A stretch of DNA of 64,000 nucleotides from Sipunculus nudus (GCA_026874595.1 CM049313.1:10783508-10847507), one strand, 5' to 3'. Positions 1-11,639 are shown, numbered from the stretch's first letter. Numbers and translations are program-made. Notes: generated from the letters alone by a model not told the origin.

Positions 1-2580
1 CTGGTAGTCACATGGTATAAAGATTAGAGTGGCACAAGTGAGCGTTTTAGAGCAGTCAGATACGACTATTATTCATTTTTTTTAATTTCTCTTGGATTTA
101 AAAGTGTTATATATATTTAAATACGCTAAACAACCCATCAAGTTTGGTATCAACGGAAAGTACTTTTCACTGGTAGCCCCATGGTATAAAAATCAGAGTG
201 GCACAAGTGAGCGTTTTAGAGCAGCCTGATACGACTATTATTCATTTTTTTTTATTTCCCGTGGATTTTAAAGTGTTATATATATTTAAAAACGCTTAAC
301 AACTCATCAAGTTTGGTATCAACGGAAAGTACTTTTCAATGGTAGTCCCGTGGTATATAAATTAGAGTGGCACAAGTGAGCGTTTAAGAGCAGGCGGATA
401 CGACTAATATTCAATTTTTTTTCAATTTCGCGTTGATTTTTAAGTGTTATATATATTTAAATACGCTTAACAACTCATCAAGTTTGGTATCAACGGAAAG
501 TACTTTTCAATGGTAGTCACATGGTATAAAAATTAGAGTGGCACAAGTGAGCGTTTTAGAGCAGTCAGATACGACTATTATTCATTTTTTTTTAATTTCT
601 CTTAGATTTAAAAGTGTTATATATATTTAAATACGCTTAACAACCCATCAAGTTTGGTATCAACGGAAAGTACTTTTCACTGGTAGTCCCATGGTATAAA
701 AATCAGAGTGGCACAAGTGACCGTTTAAGAGCAGCCTGATACGACTATTATTCATTTTTTTTTAATTTCCTGTGGATTTTAAAGTGTTATATATATTTAA
801 ATACGCTTAACAACTCATCAAGTTTGGTACCAACGGAAAGTACTTTTCACTGGTAGTCACATGATATAAAAATTAGAGTGGCACAAGTGAGCGTTTTAGA
901 GCAGGGGGATACGACTAATATTCATTTTTTTTTCAATTTCGCGTTGATTTTAAAGTGTTATATATATTTAAATACGCTTAACAACTCATTAAGTTTGGTA
1001 TCAACGGAAAGTACTTTGCACTGGTAGACCCATGGTATATAAATTAGAGTGGCACACGTGAGCGTTTTAGAGCAGGCAGATACGACTAATATTCAATTTT
1101 TTTTCAATTTGGCGTTGATTTTAAAGTGTTATATATATTTAAATACGCTTTACAACTCATCAAGTTTGGAATCAACGAAAAGTACTTTGCACTGGTAGAC
1201 CCATGGTATATAAATTAGAGTGGCACAAGTGAGCGTTTTAGAGCAGGCAGATACGACTAATATTCAATTGTTTTTCAATTTCGCGTTGATTTTAAAGTGT
1301 TATATGTATTTTAAAACGCTTAACAACCCATCAAGTTTGGTATCAACGGAAAGTACTTTGCACTGGTAGTCCCATGGTATATAAATTAGAGTGGCACAAG
1401 TGAGCGTTTTAGAGCAGGCGGATACGACTAATATTCATTTTTTTTTTTCAATTTCGCGTTGATTTTAAAGTGTTATATATATTTAAATACGCTTAACAAC
1501 TCATCAAGTTTGGTATCAACGGGAAGTATTTGCACTGGTAGACCCATGGTATATAAATTAGAGTGGCACAAGTGAGCGTTTTAGAGCAGGCAGATACGAC
1601 TAATATTCAATTGTTTTTCAATTTCGCGTTGATTTTAAAGTGTTATATATATTTAAATACGCTTAACAACCCATCAAGTTTGGTATCAACGGAAAGTACT
1701 TTTCACTGGTAGTCCCATGGTATAAAAATCAGAGTGGCACAAGTGAGCGTTTTAGAGCAGCCTGATACGACTATTATTCATTTATTTTTAATTTCTCTTG
1801 GATTTAAAAGTGTTATATATATTTAAATACGCTTAACAACTCATCAAGTTTGGTATCAACGGAAAGTACTTTTCACTGGTAGTCACATGGTATAAAAATT
1901 AGAGTGGCACAAGTGAGCGTTTTAGAGCAGTCAGATACGACTATTATTCATTTTTTTTTAAATTTCTCTTGGATTTAAAAGTGTTATATATTTTAAAATA
2001 CGCTAAACAACCCATCAAGTTTGGTATCAACGGAAAGTACTTTTCACTGGTAGTCCCATGGTATAAAAATTAGAGTGGCACAAGTGAGCATTTTAGAGCA
2101 GCCTGATACGACTATTATTCATTTTTTTTTATTTCCCGTGGATTTTAAAGTGTTATATATATTTAAATACGCTTAACAACTCATCAAGTTTGGTATCAAC
2201 GGAAAGTACTTTTCACTGGTAGTCACATGATATTAAAATTAGAGTGGCACGAAGTGAGCGTTTTAGAGCAGGGGGATACGACTTATATTCAATTTTTTTT
2301 CAATTTCGCGTTGATTTTAAAGTGTTATATATATTTAAATACGCTTAACAACTCATCAAGTTTGGTACCAACGGAAAGTACTTTTCACTGGTAGTCCCAT
2401 GGTATATAAATTAGAGTGGCATAAGTGAGCGTTTTAGAGCAGGCGGATACGACTAATATTCATTTTTTTTTCAATTTCGCGTTGATTTTAAAGTGTTATA
2501 TATATTTAAATACGCTTAACAACTCATCAAGTTTGGTATCAACGGAAAGTACTTTTCACTGGTAGTCTCATGGTATAAAA
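1..2580 (+). repeat. ~170 bp satellite array, forward arm
   Basis: About fifteen head-to-tail monomers of roughly 170 bp run to the left edge of the window. Each begins near GGTAGTCACATGGTATAAA (positions 3, 172, 342, 512, 681, 851 and so on), continues through a GTGGCACAAGTGAGCG block and a T-rich run, and ends at a conserved GTATCAACGGAAAGTACTTT block. Three monomer variants are told apart by the segment after the T-run: A (CTCTTGGATTT), B (CCCGTGGATTTT) and C (CGCGTTGATTTT). No gene is present. The array continues off the window, so its total size is unknown. Confidence 0.97.
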
Positions 2581-5460
2581 ACGCTCACTTCTGCCACTCT
2601 AATTTTTATACCATGGGACTACCAGTGAAAAGTACTTTCCGTTGATACCAAACTTGATGGGTTGTTAAGGGTTTTTAAATATATATAACACTTTTAAATC
2701 CACGGGAAATAAAAAAAATGAATAATAGTCGTATCTGACTGCTCTAAAACGCTCACTTGTGCCACTCTGATTTTTATACCAGGGGACTACCAGTGAAAAG
2801 TACTTTCCGTTGATACCAAACTTGATGGGTTGTTAAGCGTATTTAAATATATATAACACTTTAAAATCAACGCGAAATTGAAAAAAATTGAATATTAGTC
2901 GTATCCGCCTGCTCTAAAACGCTCACTTGTGCCACTCTAATTTATATACCATGGGACTACCAGTGCAAAGTACTTCCCGTTGATACCTAACTTGATGGGT
3001 TGTTTAGCGTATTTAAAGATATATAACACTTTTAAATCCAAGAGAAATTTAAAAAAATGATTAATAGTCGTATCTGACTGCTCTAAAACGCTCACCTGTG
3101 CCACTCTAATTTTTATACCATGTGACTACCAGTGAAAAATACTTTCCGTTGGTACCAAACTTGATGAGTTGTTAAGCGTATTTAAATATATATAACACTT
3201 TTAAATCCAAGAGAAATTTAAAAAAATGAATAATAGTCGTATCAGGCTGCTCTAAAACGCTCACTTGAGCCACTCTAATTTTTATACCATGGGACTACCA
3301 GTGAAAAGTACTTTCCGTTGATACCAAACTTGATGGGTTGTTTAGGGAATTTTAAAATATATAACACTTTTAAATCCAAGAGAAATTAAAAAAAAATGAA
3401 TAATAGTCGTATCTGACTGCTCTAAAACGCTCACTTGTGCCACTCTAATTTTTATACCATGTGACTACCAGTGAAAAGAACTTTCCGTTGATACTAAACT
3501 TGATGAGGTGTTAAGCGTATTTAAATATATATAACACTTTAAAATCAACGCGAAATTGAAAAAAAATTGAATATTAGTCGTATCCGCCTGCTCTAAAACG
3601 CTCACTTGTGCCATTCTAATTTATATACCATGGGACTACCAGTGCAAAGTACTTTCCGTTGATACCAAACTTGATGGGTTGTTAAGCGTTTTTAAATATA
3701 TATAACACTTTAAAATCCACGGGAAATTAAAAAAAATGAATAATAGTCGTATCAGGCTGCTCTAAAACGCTCACTTGTGCCACTCTAATTTTTATACCAT
3801 GGGACTACCAGTGAAAAGTACTTTCCGTTGATACCAAACTTGATGGGTTGTTTAGCGTATTTTAAAATATATAACACTTTTAAATCCAAGAGAAATTTAA
3901 AGAAAAATGAATAATAGTCGTATCTGACTGCTCTAAAATGCTCACTTGTGCCACTCTAATTTTTATACCATTTGACTACCAGTGAAAAGTACTTTCGGTT
4001 GATACCAAACTTGATGAGTTGTTAAGCGTATTTAAATATATATAACACTTTTAAATCCAAGAGAAATTAAAAAAAAATGAATAATAGTCGTATCTGACTG
4101 CTCTAAAACGCTCACTTGTGCCACTCTCATTTTTATATCATGTGACTACCAGTGAAAAGTACTTTCCGTTGGTACCAAACTTGATGAGTTGTTAAGCGTA
4201 TTTAAATATATATAACACTTTAAAATCCACGGGAAATAAAAAAAAATGAATATTAGTCGTATCAGGCTGCTCTAAAACGCTCACTTGTGCCACTCTAATT
4301 TTTATACCATGGGACTTCCAGTGAAAAGTACTTTCCGTTGATACCAAACTTGATGGGTTGTTTAGCGTATTTTAAAATATATAACACTTTTAAATCCAAG
4401 AGAAATTTAAAAATAATGAATAATAGTCGTATCTGACTGCTCTAAAACGCTCACTTGTGCCACTCTAATTTTTATACAATTTGACTACCAGTGAAAAGTA
4501 CTTTCCGTTGATACCAAACTTGATGAGTTGTTAAGCGTATTTAAATATATATAACACTTTAAAATCAACGCGAAATTGAAAAAAAATTGAATATTAGTCG
4601 TATCCGCCTGCTCTAAAACGCTGACATGTGCCACTCTAATTTATATACCATGGGACTACCAGTGCAAAGTACTTTCCGTTGATACCAAACTTGATGAGTT
4701 TTTGAGCGTATTTAAATATATATAACACTTTAAAATCAACGCGAAATTGAAAAAAAAAATGAATATTGGTCGTATCCGCCTGCTCTAAAACGCTCACTTG
4801 TGCCACTCTAATTTATATACCATGGGTCTACCAGTGCAAAGTACTTTCCGTTGATACCAAACTTGATGAGTTGTTGAGCGTATTTAAATATATATAACAC
4901 TTTAAAATCAACGCGAAATTGAAAAAAAAAATGAATATTAGTCGTATCCGCCTGCTCTAAAACGCTCACTTGTGCCACTCTAAAATTCATACCATGTGAC
5001 TACCTGTTAAAAGTACTTTCCGTTGATACCAAACTTGATGGGTTGTTTAGCGTAATTAAAATTTTATATCACTTTAAAATTCACGCTATATTAAAATAAA
5101 ATTAAATAAAAGTCGTATTTGATTGCTCTAAAACGCTCACTTGTGCCACTCTAAATTTCATACCATGTGACTACCAGTAAAAAGTACTTTCCGTTCATAC
5201 CATACTTAATGGGTTATTTAGCGTAATTAAAATTTTATAACACTTTAAAATTCACGCTAAATTAAAATAAAATTGAATAAAAGTCGTATTTGACTTCTCT
5301 AAAACTCTCACTTGTGCCACTCTAAAATTCATACCATGCGACTACCTGTGAAAAGTACTTTTCGTTGATACCAAACTTGATGGGTTGTTTAGCGTATTTA
5401 AAATTTTATAACATTTTTTATATCAAGCAGATTTAAAAAAAAAAAGAATAATAGTCGCAT
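2581..5460 (-). repeat. ~170 bp satellite array, inverted arm
   Basis: The same monomer continues in reverse complement for about seventeen units. The switch occurs within a few bases of 2577-2581, where a forward unit breaks off after TATAAAA and an inverted unit resumes inside its ACGCTCACTT block. The last units (about 4980-5460) have drifted into a distinct, AATTAAAATTTTAT-containing form, as expected for the old edge of a satellite. ORFs read through this array (for example 4808-4990) are repeat translations and not genes. Confidence 0.96.
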
Positions 5461-5484
5461 TATTAGTATTATTAATAGTGAAAT

Positions 5485-5751
5485 TTGTCTATTAGAAAGC
5501 GTGTATTGGCACCGTTTGATATACATGATCTCGACGAAGCCTTGAGGGCAGCGATGATCAGCGAAATACACTGCAAAGCGGTGAACAGAAGGCTGGTCAG
5601 GGAAATATGTTTCCGGCTAAAAGCGGAGGAAGAGCAGGCATTCATGGAGCATTTTCACGAAAAATGGACGTCGGACGTCCGTCGAACTTCACAGTCGTTC
5701 AGCAGACTAACCCCAGTAATTGTCAGTTTATTCAACATTTTTATCAGTTAA
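5485..5751 (+). other. coding-like ORF fragment, function unknown
   Basis: An 88-codon frame starts just inside the satellite boundary. It has no ATG at its 5' end (first codon TTG), so if real it would be an exon fragment: a plausible acceptor (TCTATTAG) ends just before AAAGCG near 5496. Local base composition is richer in G+C than the surroundings, and the first ~65 residues are charged and helix-like (for example EEEQAFMEHFHEKW). The C-terminal part becomes hydrophobic and AT-rich, so it may be intron read-through. I recognise no family. It could be an exon of an unannotated gene, a retro-copied fragment, or chance. Confidence 0.25.
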
Positions 5752-6617
5752 TTACATTTGCAGTCATTATGGTACTGATTAGTTACATTTTAACAGAACA
5801 TGAGAAACAGACTGAAACTCACCCATACATGCCCAGATCTACATCAGTGTATCTCGGCCATTTTTTGAGAATCTGGCAGAAAGTTGGCTGGTCTCACCAT
5901 GAATCCACGCCAGGCCAGTCTGGACTTGCAGGTGGACTGCATGGTCTTAATGTGGACTCTTGTACTCTCTCTCTCTCTCCCTCTCGGCTCATTATTATGC
6001 TGTAGCCGTTCGGCCGTGGCGTCAGTATTCTCACTTTCTAGAACCGGTTCTAAAAAGTAAGTATAATACATGTCTGGTGTTAAAATCAGCAAAATCTAAT
6101 AAGATTTTTGGAGGTTAGTGTCAACTGGTGACGGATCTTGTTGTGTTAACAACAGGTTAGGTATACACCGTGCGGGGTGTAATTGAAATAATACAAATGA
6201 CATTATTAGTCCTGAAGACATATGTATATATAAGACTGAGTAGGCTTTAGAAGATTACATGTTTTTGTATACTGGCGAAAACATTGTTTCTTGTAAGGTT
6301 GGAACCAGTCAACGACGCCGGTGGCCAATTGTTGGATGTTACCGGAGTTAACCTGTTTTCGTTACCAAATCACTGAATGATCATTTTGGAATTTTAGTTA
6401 TAAACTGTATTGTTTCATGAACCTGAATGTATGTCTTCCTAATGCTCATAAAGAATTACATTAAACAGAATTTTGTCAAACAAACAATAATTTAGACCTG
6501 CTTTTATAACTTGAAAGAATTAAAACGAAAGTTTGGTCAATTTATCTACCAATATGCTTAGACTGCAACATCATTTAATAATCAGAAGGCTGAGTGGAAA
6601 TAAGCATGAACTGTATG

Positions 6618-6620
<3 letters not shown>

Positions 6621-6670
<50 letters not shown>
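6621..6670. repeat. (TA)n microsatellite
   Basis: About 50 bp of uninterrupted TA followed by a short GT run. Confidence 0.98.
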
Positions 6671-6671
<1 letters not shown>

Positions 6672-7077
6672 GTGTGTGTGTGATATAAATATATATTATC
6701 AGCGGCGTCATTATAGGTGGAGGGGGGTATACATACCCCCTCCCCCAACTATTTGGCAAACAGCTGATGGCGAATGTAATCTAATCACCCCCACCCCCAC
6801 CCAACTATTCAGATAATAATATTTATATATTGCAAATAAAATTAATTAATAGAATTGTATGCTTTTGTTCCGTTTATGCATTTACCATGAAATATTATTT
6901 GCCTATCGAAACCTGTTTTATAATGAACTTAAACTTGAAAGAAATTATACCTTATTTTCTTAAACCTTATAGTTAATTGCAAAATTTATTTGAAATGTGA
7001 TTAGGTATATATATTTTAAATGTGTCATACAGATGTTAATATATATCTACATATGAAATGTTTCATACAGACAATAA

Positions 7078-7082
<5 letters not shown>

Positions 7083-7144
<62 letters not shown>
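7083..7144. repeat. (TA)n microsatellite
   Basis: About 62 bp of uninterrupted TA. Confidence 0.98.
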
Positions 7145-7146
<2 letters not shown>

Positions 7147-7624
7147 AGTATAAATAGGGCCTTAAGTAAATTCTCGAACCCCCGTGCTGGAAGATAAATT
7201 GATTCCATTGTATAATATAAAATATAATATAAAATATATAATAAAAAAAATTATAAATATATACATACAAACATTTAGATGATTTTATTATGCTTTTACT
7301 AGTGCATGGGTCAGCCTGCTTAAATTATGAACGATAAAAATACTTATTCAATAAACCATGCAGTGGTTGGAAAAAAGGGCAAGTGTTGTTTATGTGTAAT
7401 TTTACGTATAACGTATGCTTTGAGATAACTTTTGAAAAACCTAACTGGAAAAAATAATTTAATATTAAACAACAGTATACTTGAAAGAGTGTTCAAAATA
7501 ATAAAACAACAAACCTACCATTCAATGAACCCTAATATCGCCCGAGCAGTTTCCTTAAATGCTGCATAGTATTTTGTATCTAATATAAATTTATGTATTA
7601 ATATTTACTTTATATATATCTTAC

Positions 7625-7705
7625 CTTTAAAGTGCTCAATGAAACTGTCAAATCCCCATTCTGTGAGTATAGTGACCACAAATTCATCCATATTCTTGGA
7701 GCTGG
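7625..7705 (-). CDS. orphan exon, start of a SAM-like domain
   Basis: Seen on the minus strand: acceptor GTGTTTTCAG at the high end, an 81 bp open exon, and donor GTAAGATATA at the low end. An internal ATG at 7689-7691 opens the peptide MDEFVVTILTEWGFDSF, followed by IEHFK, and the exon ends in phase 1. The aromatic/acidic pattern resembles the first helices of a SAM domain as found at the N-terminus of many uncharacterised invertebrate proteins; that family match is from memory of the pattern only. No continuation exon was found towards lower coordinates before the satellite begins at 5460. It is therefore either the first coding exon of a gene cut off by the satellite, a gene with a very long intron, or a dispersed exon copy. 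Confidence 0.45.
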
Positions 7706-7964
7706 CTGAAAACACGTGAAGTTGCTGGCTGGCTTGAATGGACAAAGGGCTGTCAGTGACCTAGATTACCGCGTCAGCACTGACCACGCAGCTAGCTAGC
7801 CCCCCTTTGATGATATGGCATGCAAAACGGTTAGCAGGCATATGCTGACACAAATAACAGGGTTTAAGATTAAATGCATGGATTGAAAGTGCTGATAGAA
7901 GCTGGGTTCAAACAAATTTACCATTAATAAGATCTTTCTCAACTAAATTGAACAGTAAGGCATA

Positions 7965-8108
7965 GTATACATCGGTCTTGAGACTATAACCGATGTGATC
8001 AGTTGCCCAACCAATCACCCAAACAGTTGGCAGCCTACCGATTTCTCAGTTAAAAATAACCGATATTGGAATAACCGATTAAATCGGTTATGATTATAAC
8101 CGATGTGT
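7965..8108. repeat. cluster of ATAACCGAT motifs
   Basis: Six copies of ACCGAT or its complement occur in about 140 bp (near 7970, 7986, 8036, 8055, 8071 and 8096), including the inverted pair ATAACCGATTAAATCGGTTAT at 8070-8090. The arrangement looks like the terminal part of a small DNA transposon, though no target duplication was recognised. Confidence 0.45.
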
Positions 8109-8144
8109 TTTTAGAGCTCTTTTGTGTTGAAGGTGAAAAGGAGC

Positions 8145-8345
8145 CATTCTTGTCCGATGCGAACGACAAAAAAATAGAACATGTTCTATTTTTTTTCGTT
8201 CTGATAGCATCGTTCGGATTAGGTGTGTATGTACCAACATAAATTAAAGTGTTTTATTTTTTCGTTCGTACAGCAAATTTTCGTTCGGACGTAAAATTCG
8301 TTCGTACGCATCCGGTGTGAAACCGCCTGTAGAGGGTTTCGTCTG
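8145..8345. repeat. palindromic element with CGTTCGTAC motifs
   Basis: The core 8161-8201 is a near-perfect 41 bp palindrome (GAACGAC, A-run, TAGAACATGTTCTA, T-run, CGTTC). It is followed by several CGTTCG(T/G)AC copies and ends with GGTGTGAAACCGCC. The last bases of the window (GGCCACACCGAA) look like the start of a related family that opens on a similar CACACCG edge. Likely a non-autonomous inverted-repeat element. Confidence 0.5.
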
Positions 8346-8460
8346 TCGTTCGCTTATACAACATTGCAGTAAAATTTAGTGATAAATGTTTAGAGACATG
8401 GCTGGTATTGTGATTTTAGGAGTTAACATTGTATTTTTCGGACGTGTTTTACTTTTCCAG

Positions 8461-11309
8461 CCATATTGTTGAACATCTGAAGGGCAAGATCGAGATAGAC
8501 CCCGACAAATTAAGCCGTGAAGAAATGGAATTCCACTTTTTCAAGTAGGCATTCCGTTTTATAAATTCTCTCTTTTAACATTTACACACTTTTAAAAATA
8601 TAACGACATGTGACACCAGTTAGTGTATAACAAAAATTAACTGTGATTGAATACAAGTAAAGGATATAATACATTGTATAAAAGTACTGAATTATATATT
8701 AAAATTTAATTTAATAATTATATAATTAAATATTATATTATTTTTTTTCAAATACATCATAACAGGGCGAAATCTTTGGCATCTTTATACTATCAATGTT
8801 CTGGCTGCTACGCTTTCAGAGACCTTGATTTAGCGAGCCGTACTCATCCGCAAATTATAGTATCTTCAGTAAATAAAAATACACAATACAGCTTTTCTTG
8901 CTACCATGTTCTTGAAATAAAAACGACAGGAACAAAAAAATATATACATGTATTAGAATTTATTATCCAAATGGAGCCCGGATGTAACACTTTAAGGTAA
9001 GTTTCGTAAAAAAAAAATTAAGACAACTGCATGACATTCAACCACCAAAAACGTTGCTATCGGTTCGTAGTTCCTAACAGATGACGCTGCGACAAACCCT
9101 TCGCAAAGTGATGTCGAATTTAAATATTTATGAAAAAAATATGGACATGGACATTTCTGAGGCGTAGCCAGAGGGGGGTTGCGTGCCAACGTTTGAGTAC
9201 CTTAATTAATAGGGTAAGTGGTGGTACACCCTGAGGAAAGAAAATTTGAAAATACCAAGAGTATTGTTACATCATCTGAAGAGGCAAGAGGCATGAATTT
9301 TAGGATGAACTACAGGGGGCTAAAACACCAACTGAACCCACATTTTTGCTGTTATAAAATGTGGGTTTAATGCCTTTTAGGCTTCTACTATACCTTACTA
9401 TAAGTAATATATTATCAACTGTTTAAGTTATATAGGAAAATAAGTGTTATTTCTTCACTTACTTTTCTTGACGTGATATATGTACGCGATGTCATTGATA
9501 AATATACCATATGTGCGGTCATCATAAACATACATAGATCAGTTAGAACATGATGTGAACCCACATTTAAAAAAAAGTGGGTTCAACGCCTAATAGACTT
9601 CCACTATATACTGATACTAGTAATATATAATATTAACTTATAAGATAGAAATATGCAGAAAAAAATAGGTGTCACTTCTTGACTTATTTTTCTGGACATG
9701 TTACGCGACGTTATTGAAAAAAAAATGCCAAAAGTGGGTTCACTTTGCACAAAAATAAATGTGGGTTCACAGGCAGAAATGTGGAAAATTGTAAAAATAA
9801 AAATGTGGGTTCCCTTGCTGAGTGCCTCTTAAGCACTGAACACACATTTTTCTTAATTAAAATGTGGGTTCGCTTACTGTTTTAGCCCCCTGAAGTTCAT
9901 CCCCAGATAATGCACCTATACCGGAATTGTTCAACACAGCCGAGAGACCTTAAAAAAAAAAGAAATGCTATTTGGAACATATTTTGATCTTTTAAACAGG
10001 CAACATGACTTTGACAATGATAACCGGCTGGACGGCCTGGAACTGATCGCCTCCCTCAGACACGGCTACGAACATTCAGATTTAACCAAGAAGTTGGTTG
10101 TCTTAGGCCAGCAGGGAAAAAATCCGGTAGAAGCCATGCTTCAGTGGTACTCAAGTATGTCATAATTTTATATCTGCGCCACCTGGTGGCTAATGTAATA
10201 GTTATTGTATTTAATTTTGGTGTTCTTCTCAAGATTTTTATTTTATTTTTTTTAAGTATGAGTATAACAATATATTGATGAACTTGGTTTTTTTAATGCT
10301 TTCAATTTTTAGCAAACAGATCATGAAGTGCATGGATTGAAATGAATTGTCCTTATCAGTTTTACATATTACGATTTGCTTAATGAATCGCACGTTGGTG
10401 ACTTCCCAAATGCTGTCTGAAATCATCGAGTCAGTGGTAAACAGTAAACAAACACAGTATACTTGGATTTTTTGGTGAAATATTTGTTGCTAAACGTAAA
10501 AAAAAATTGATTCAATAAAAGAAATTATTTTAAATTTTATTTTATTTTATTCTTATTATTTAAAAAAATCAGTTTTAAGTAAGAACGAAACATGATAGAT
10601 TTAAAACCAAAATTGGTTTTGAGTTGTTGTAATGTGGCTTGATATATGCCCATAAAAAAGTGGTTTGTTCTTGCTGGTTGCTTAAAATCGTGTACCATTT
10701 TTAAATATAGAATTTTCAACAAATTTAAAATTTCATATGTAAATGGATGCGAATTTCATAATAACATGTAACATTAGAAAATAACTCTTAAATTTACGGG
10801 CTTTGCAAGGGATGCTACCTCAAGCTTGTTAACTTTGATGGCGAAATTAATGTTATGAACACTTATTTTTTAACTAAAAAGTAGTTCGGAACTGCATGTT
10901 TTGTGTTGCATAGGAAGTATACTAATTAACTCCATGGTTGCATCGAAAGTGAGGCCAAAACCAAGGTCCCTACGTAGTACCAGGGAATGACTCTTGGTGA
11001 CCTTTGTCTTATCTGGCAAACGCCATTATATGGGTTGTGGAGATTGTGTTATATTGTGTACTATGGGCTCAAAACTGGCCTGGAATTGGCAAGGGCGGCA
11101 ACTTCCACCAGGTGGCGGTGGTTACATTTGTTAATATAGATTATCATCTGTATGCATGTGTTATTTCAGGACAAGTTGACCGGATACTGCGAGATGACGA
11201 CCAGAACGCTGACGGTTATATCAATTATCAGGAGTTTGCCACAGCGAGGCGGGCTGTTCATATACTGGGCAGAGCCAGCCGGGCGCAGGAGCAGTCGGGG
11301 AACGCATAA
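8461..11309 (+). CDS. MCFD2-like: MCFD2-like EF-hand protein, copy A (5' exon not found)
   Basis: Three coding exons are supported: 8461-8544, 10000-10154 and 11170-11309 (stop TAA). Acceptors are ACTTTTCCAG, TTTAAACAG and TTATTTCAG; donors are GTAGGC and GTATGT. The peptide carries the family helix ending EFHFFK, a first EF-hand loop DFDNDNRLDGLE, a Trp-Tyr-Ser linker, and a second loop DQNADGYINYQE. Every Ca2+-ligand position of both loops is filled. Human MCFD2 has the same order, with two EF hands at the C-terminus of a ~146-residue secreted protein that partners LMAN1 in ER-to-Golgi cargo export; CGREF1 is a related alternative. Intron phases equal those of copies B and C, proving common origin. 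Exon 3 is two codons shorter. No signal-peptide exon was found between 5460 and 8460, so the copy may be 5'-truncated or use an unrecognised exon. Confidence 0.75.
8776..9300. other. intron filler of copy A, no gene
   Basis: Frames here (8776-9000 plus, 8992-9189 minus) show no family pattern or convincing start. A GGCGTAGCCAGAGGGGGG stretch near 9160-9180 resembles the edge of a dispersed poly-G element. Confidence 0.5.
9303..9902. mobile_element. inverted-repeat element with GAACCCACATTT hairpins, copy 1
   Basis: The ends are inverted repeats: GGATGAACTACAGGGGGC followed by TAAAAC at 9303-9326, and its complement GTTTTAGCCCCCTGAAG followed by TTCATCC at 9879-9902. The interior has no ORF but has at least six TGAACCCACATTT / AAATGTGGGTTCA motifs in both orientations, several forming short hairpins (9331-9371, 9556-9590, 9837-9871). 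A second, diverged copy lies at 34272-34945. It sits in the intron of copy A and looks like a non-autonomous foldback element. Confidence 0.75.
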
Positions 11310-11403
11310 AAAAGATCGTTAACCAAATCTGATGACCTTTCAACACTGTTAAATGAACTCTATATATGCCATATTCGTATTGTCACGAGAATTGCCAGTT
11401 CAA

Positions 11404-11409
11404 AATAAA
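11404..11409 (+). terminator. poly(A) signal, copy A
   Basis: AATAAA 95 bp after the stop codon, followed within 25-50 bp by a T/GT-rich downstream element. Confidence 0.75.
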
Positions 11410-11639
11410 GAATTAGTTGTGGAACAATGTTTTTTTTTTATTATTTTGTGTTTTAGTTTTGTTTTTATAACTATTTATTTTACATTGATTGTACAACTAG
11501 TTATAATAACTAATACGAAGCGCTCTCCGATGCTCGGATGGTATAGCGTTCGGTCGTCTGTAGAGGTGGAGAAAACCGTAGGACCTGGCGCAAAACCACG
11601 GAACTTGGACGGGCAACTACAACCCTCTCTTGTAGCCAC

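Larger units (their letters stand above)
5752..7624. other. intergenic, no gene seen
   Basis: No supported gene. The stretch holds two long TA microsatellites, a G/C-rich mirrored patch around 6715-6800 (GGAGGGGGGTAT then CCCCCTCCCCC) typical of a short dispersed element, and AT-rich filler. A strong donor-like GTAAGT occurs at about 6056, but no open frame leads into it. Confidence 0.6.

Noticed and set aside
1-5460. Possible CRISPR array because of regular repeats
   Set aside because: The units are contiguous ~170 bp monomers without unique spacers, in a eukaryotic genome. It is satellite DNA.
8398-8475. ATG followed by a hydrophobic signal-like stretch just before EF-hand copy A exon 8461-8544
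   Set aside because: Read straight through, it reaches a stop (TGA) and is out of frame with the EF-hand exon. The hydrophobic run is the pyrimidine-rich intron end.
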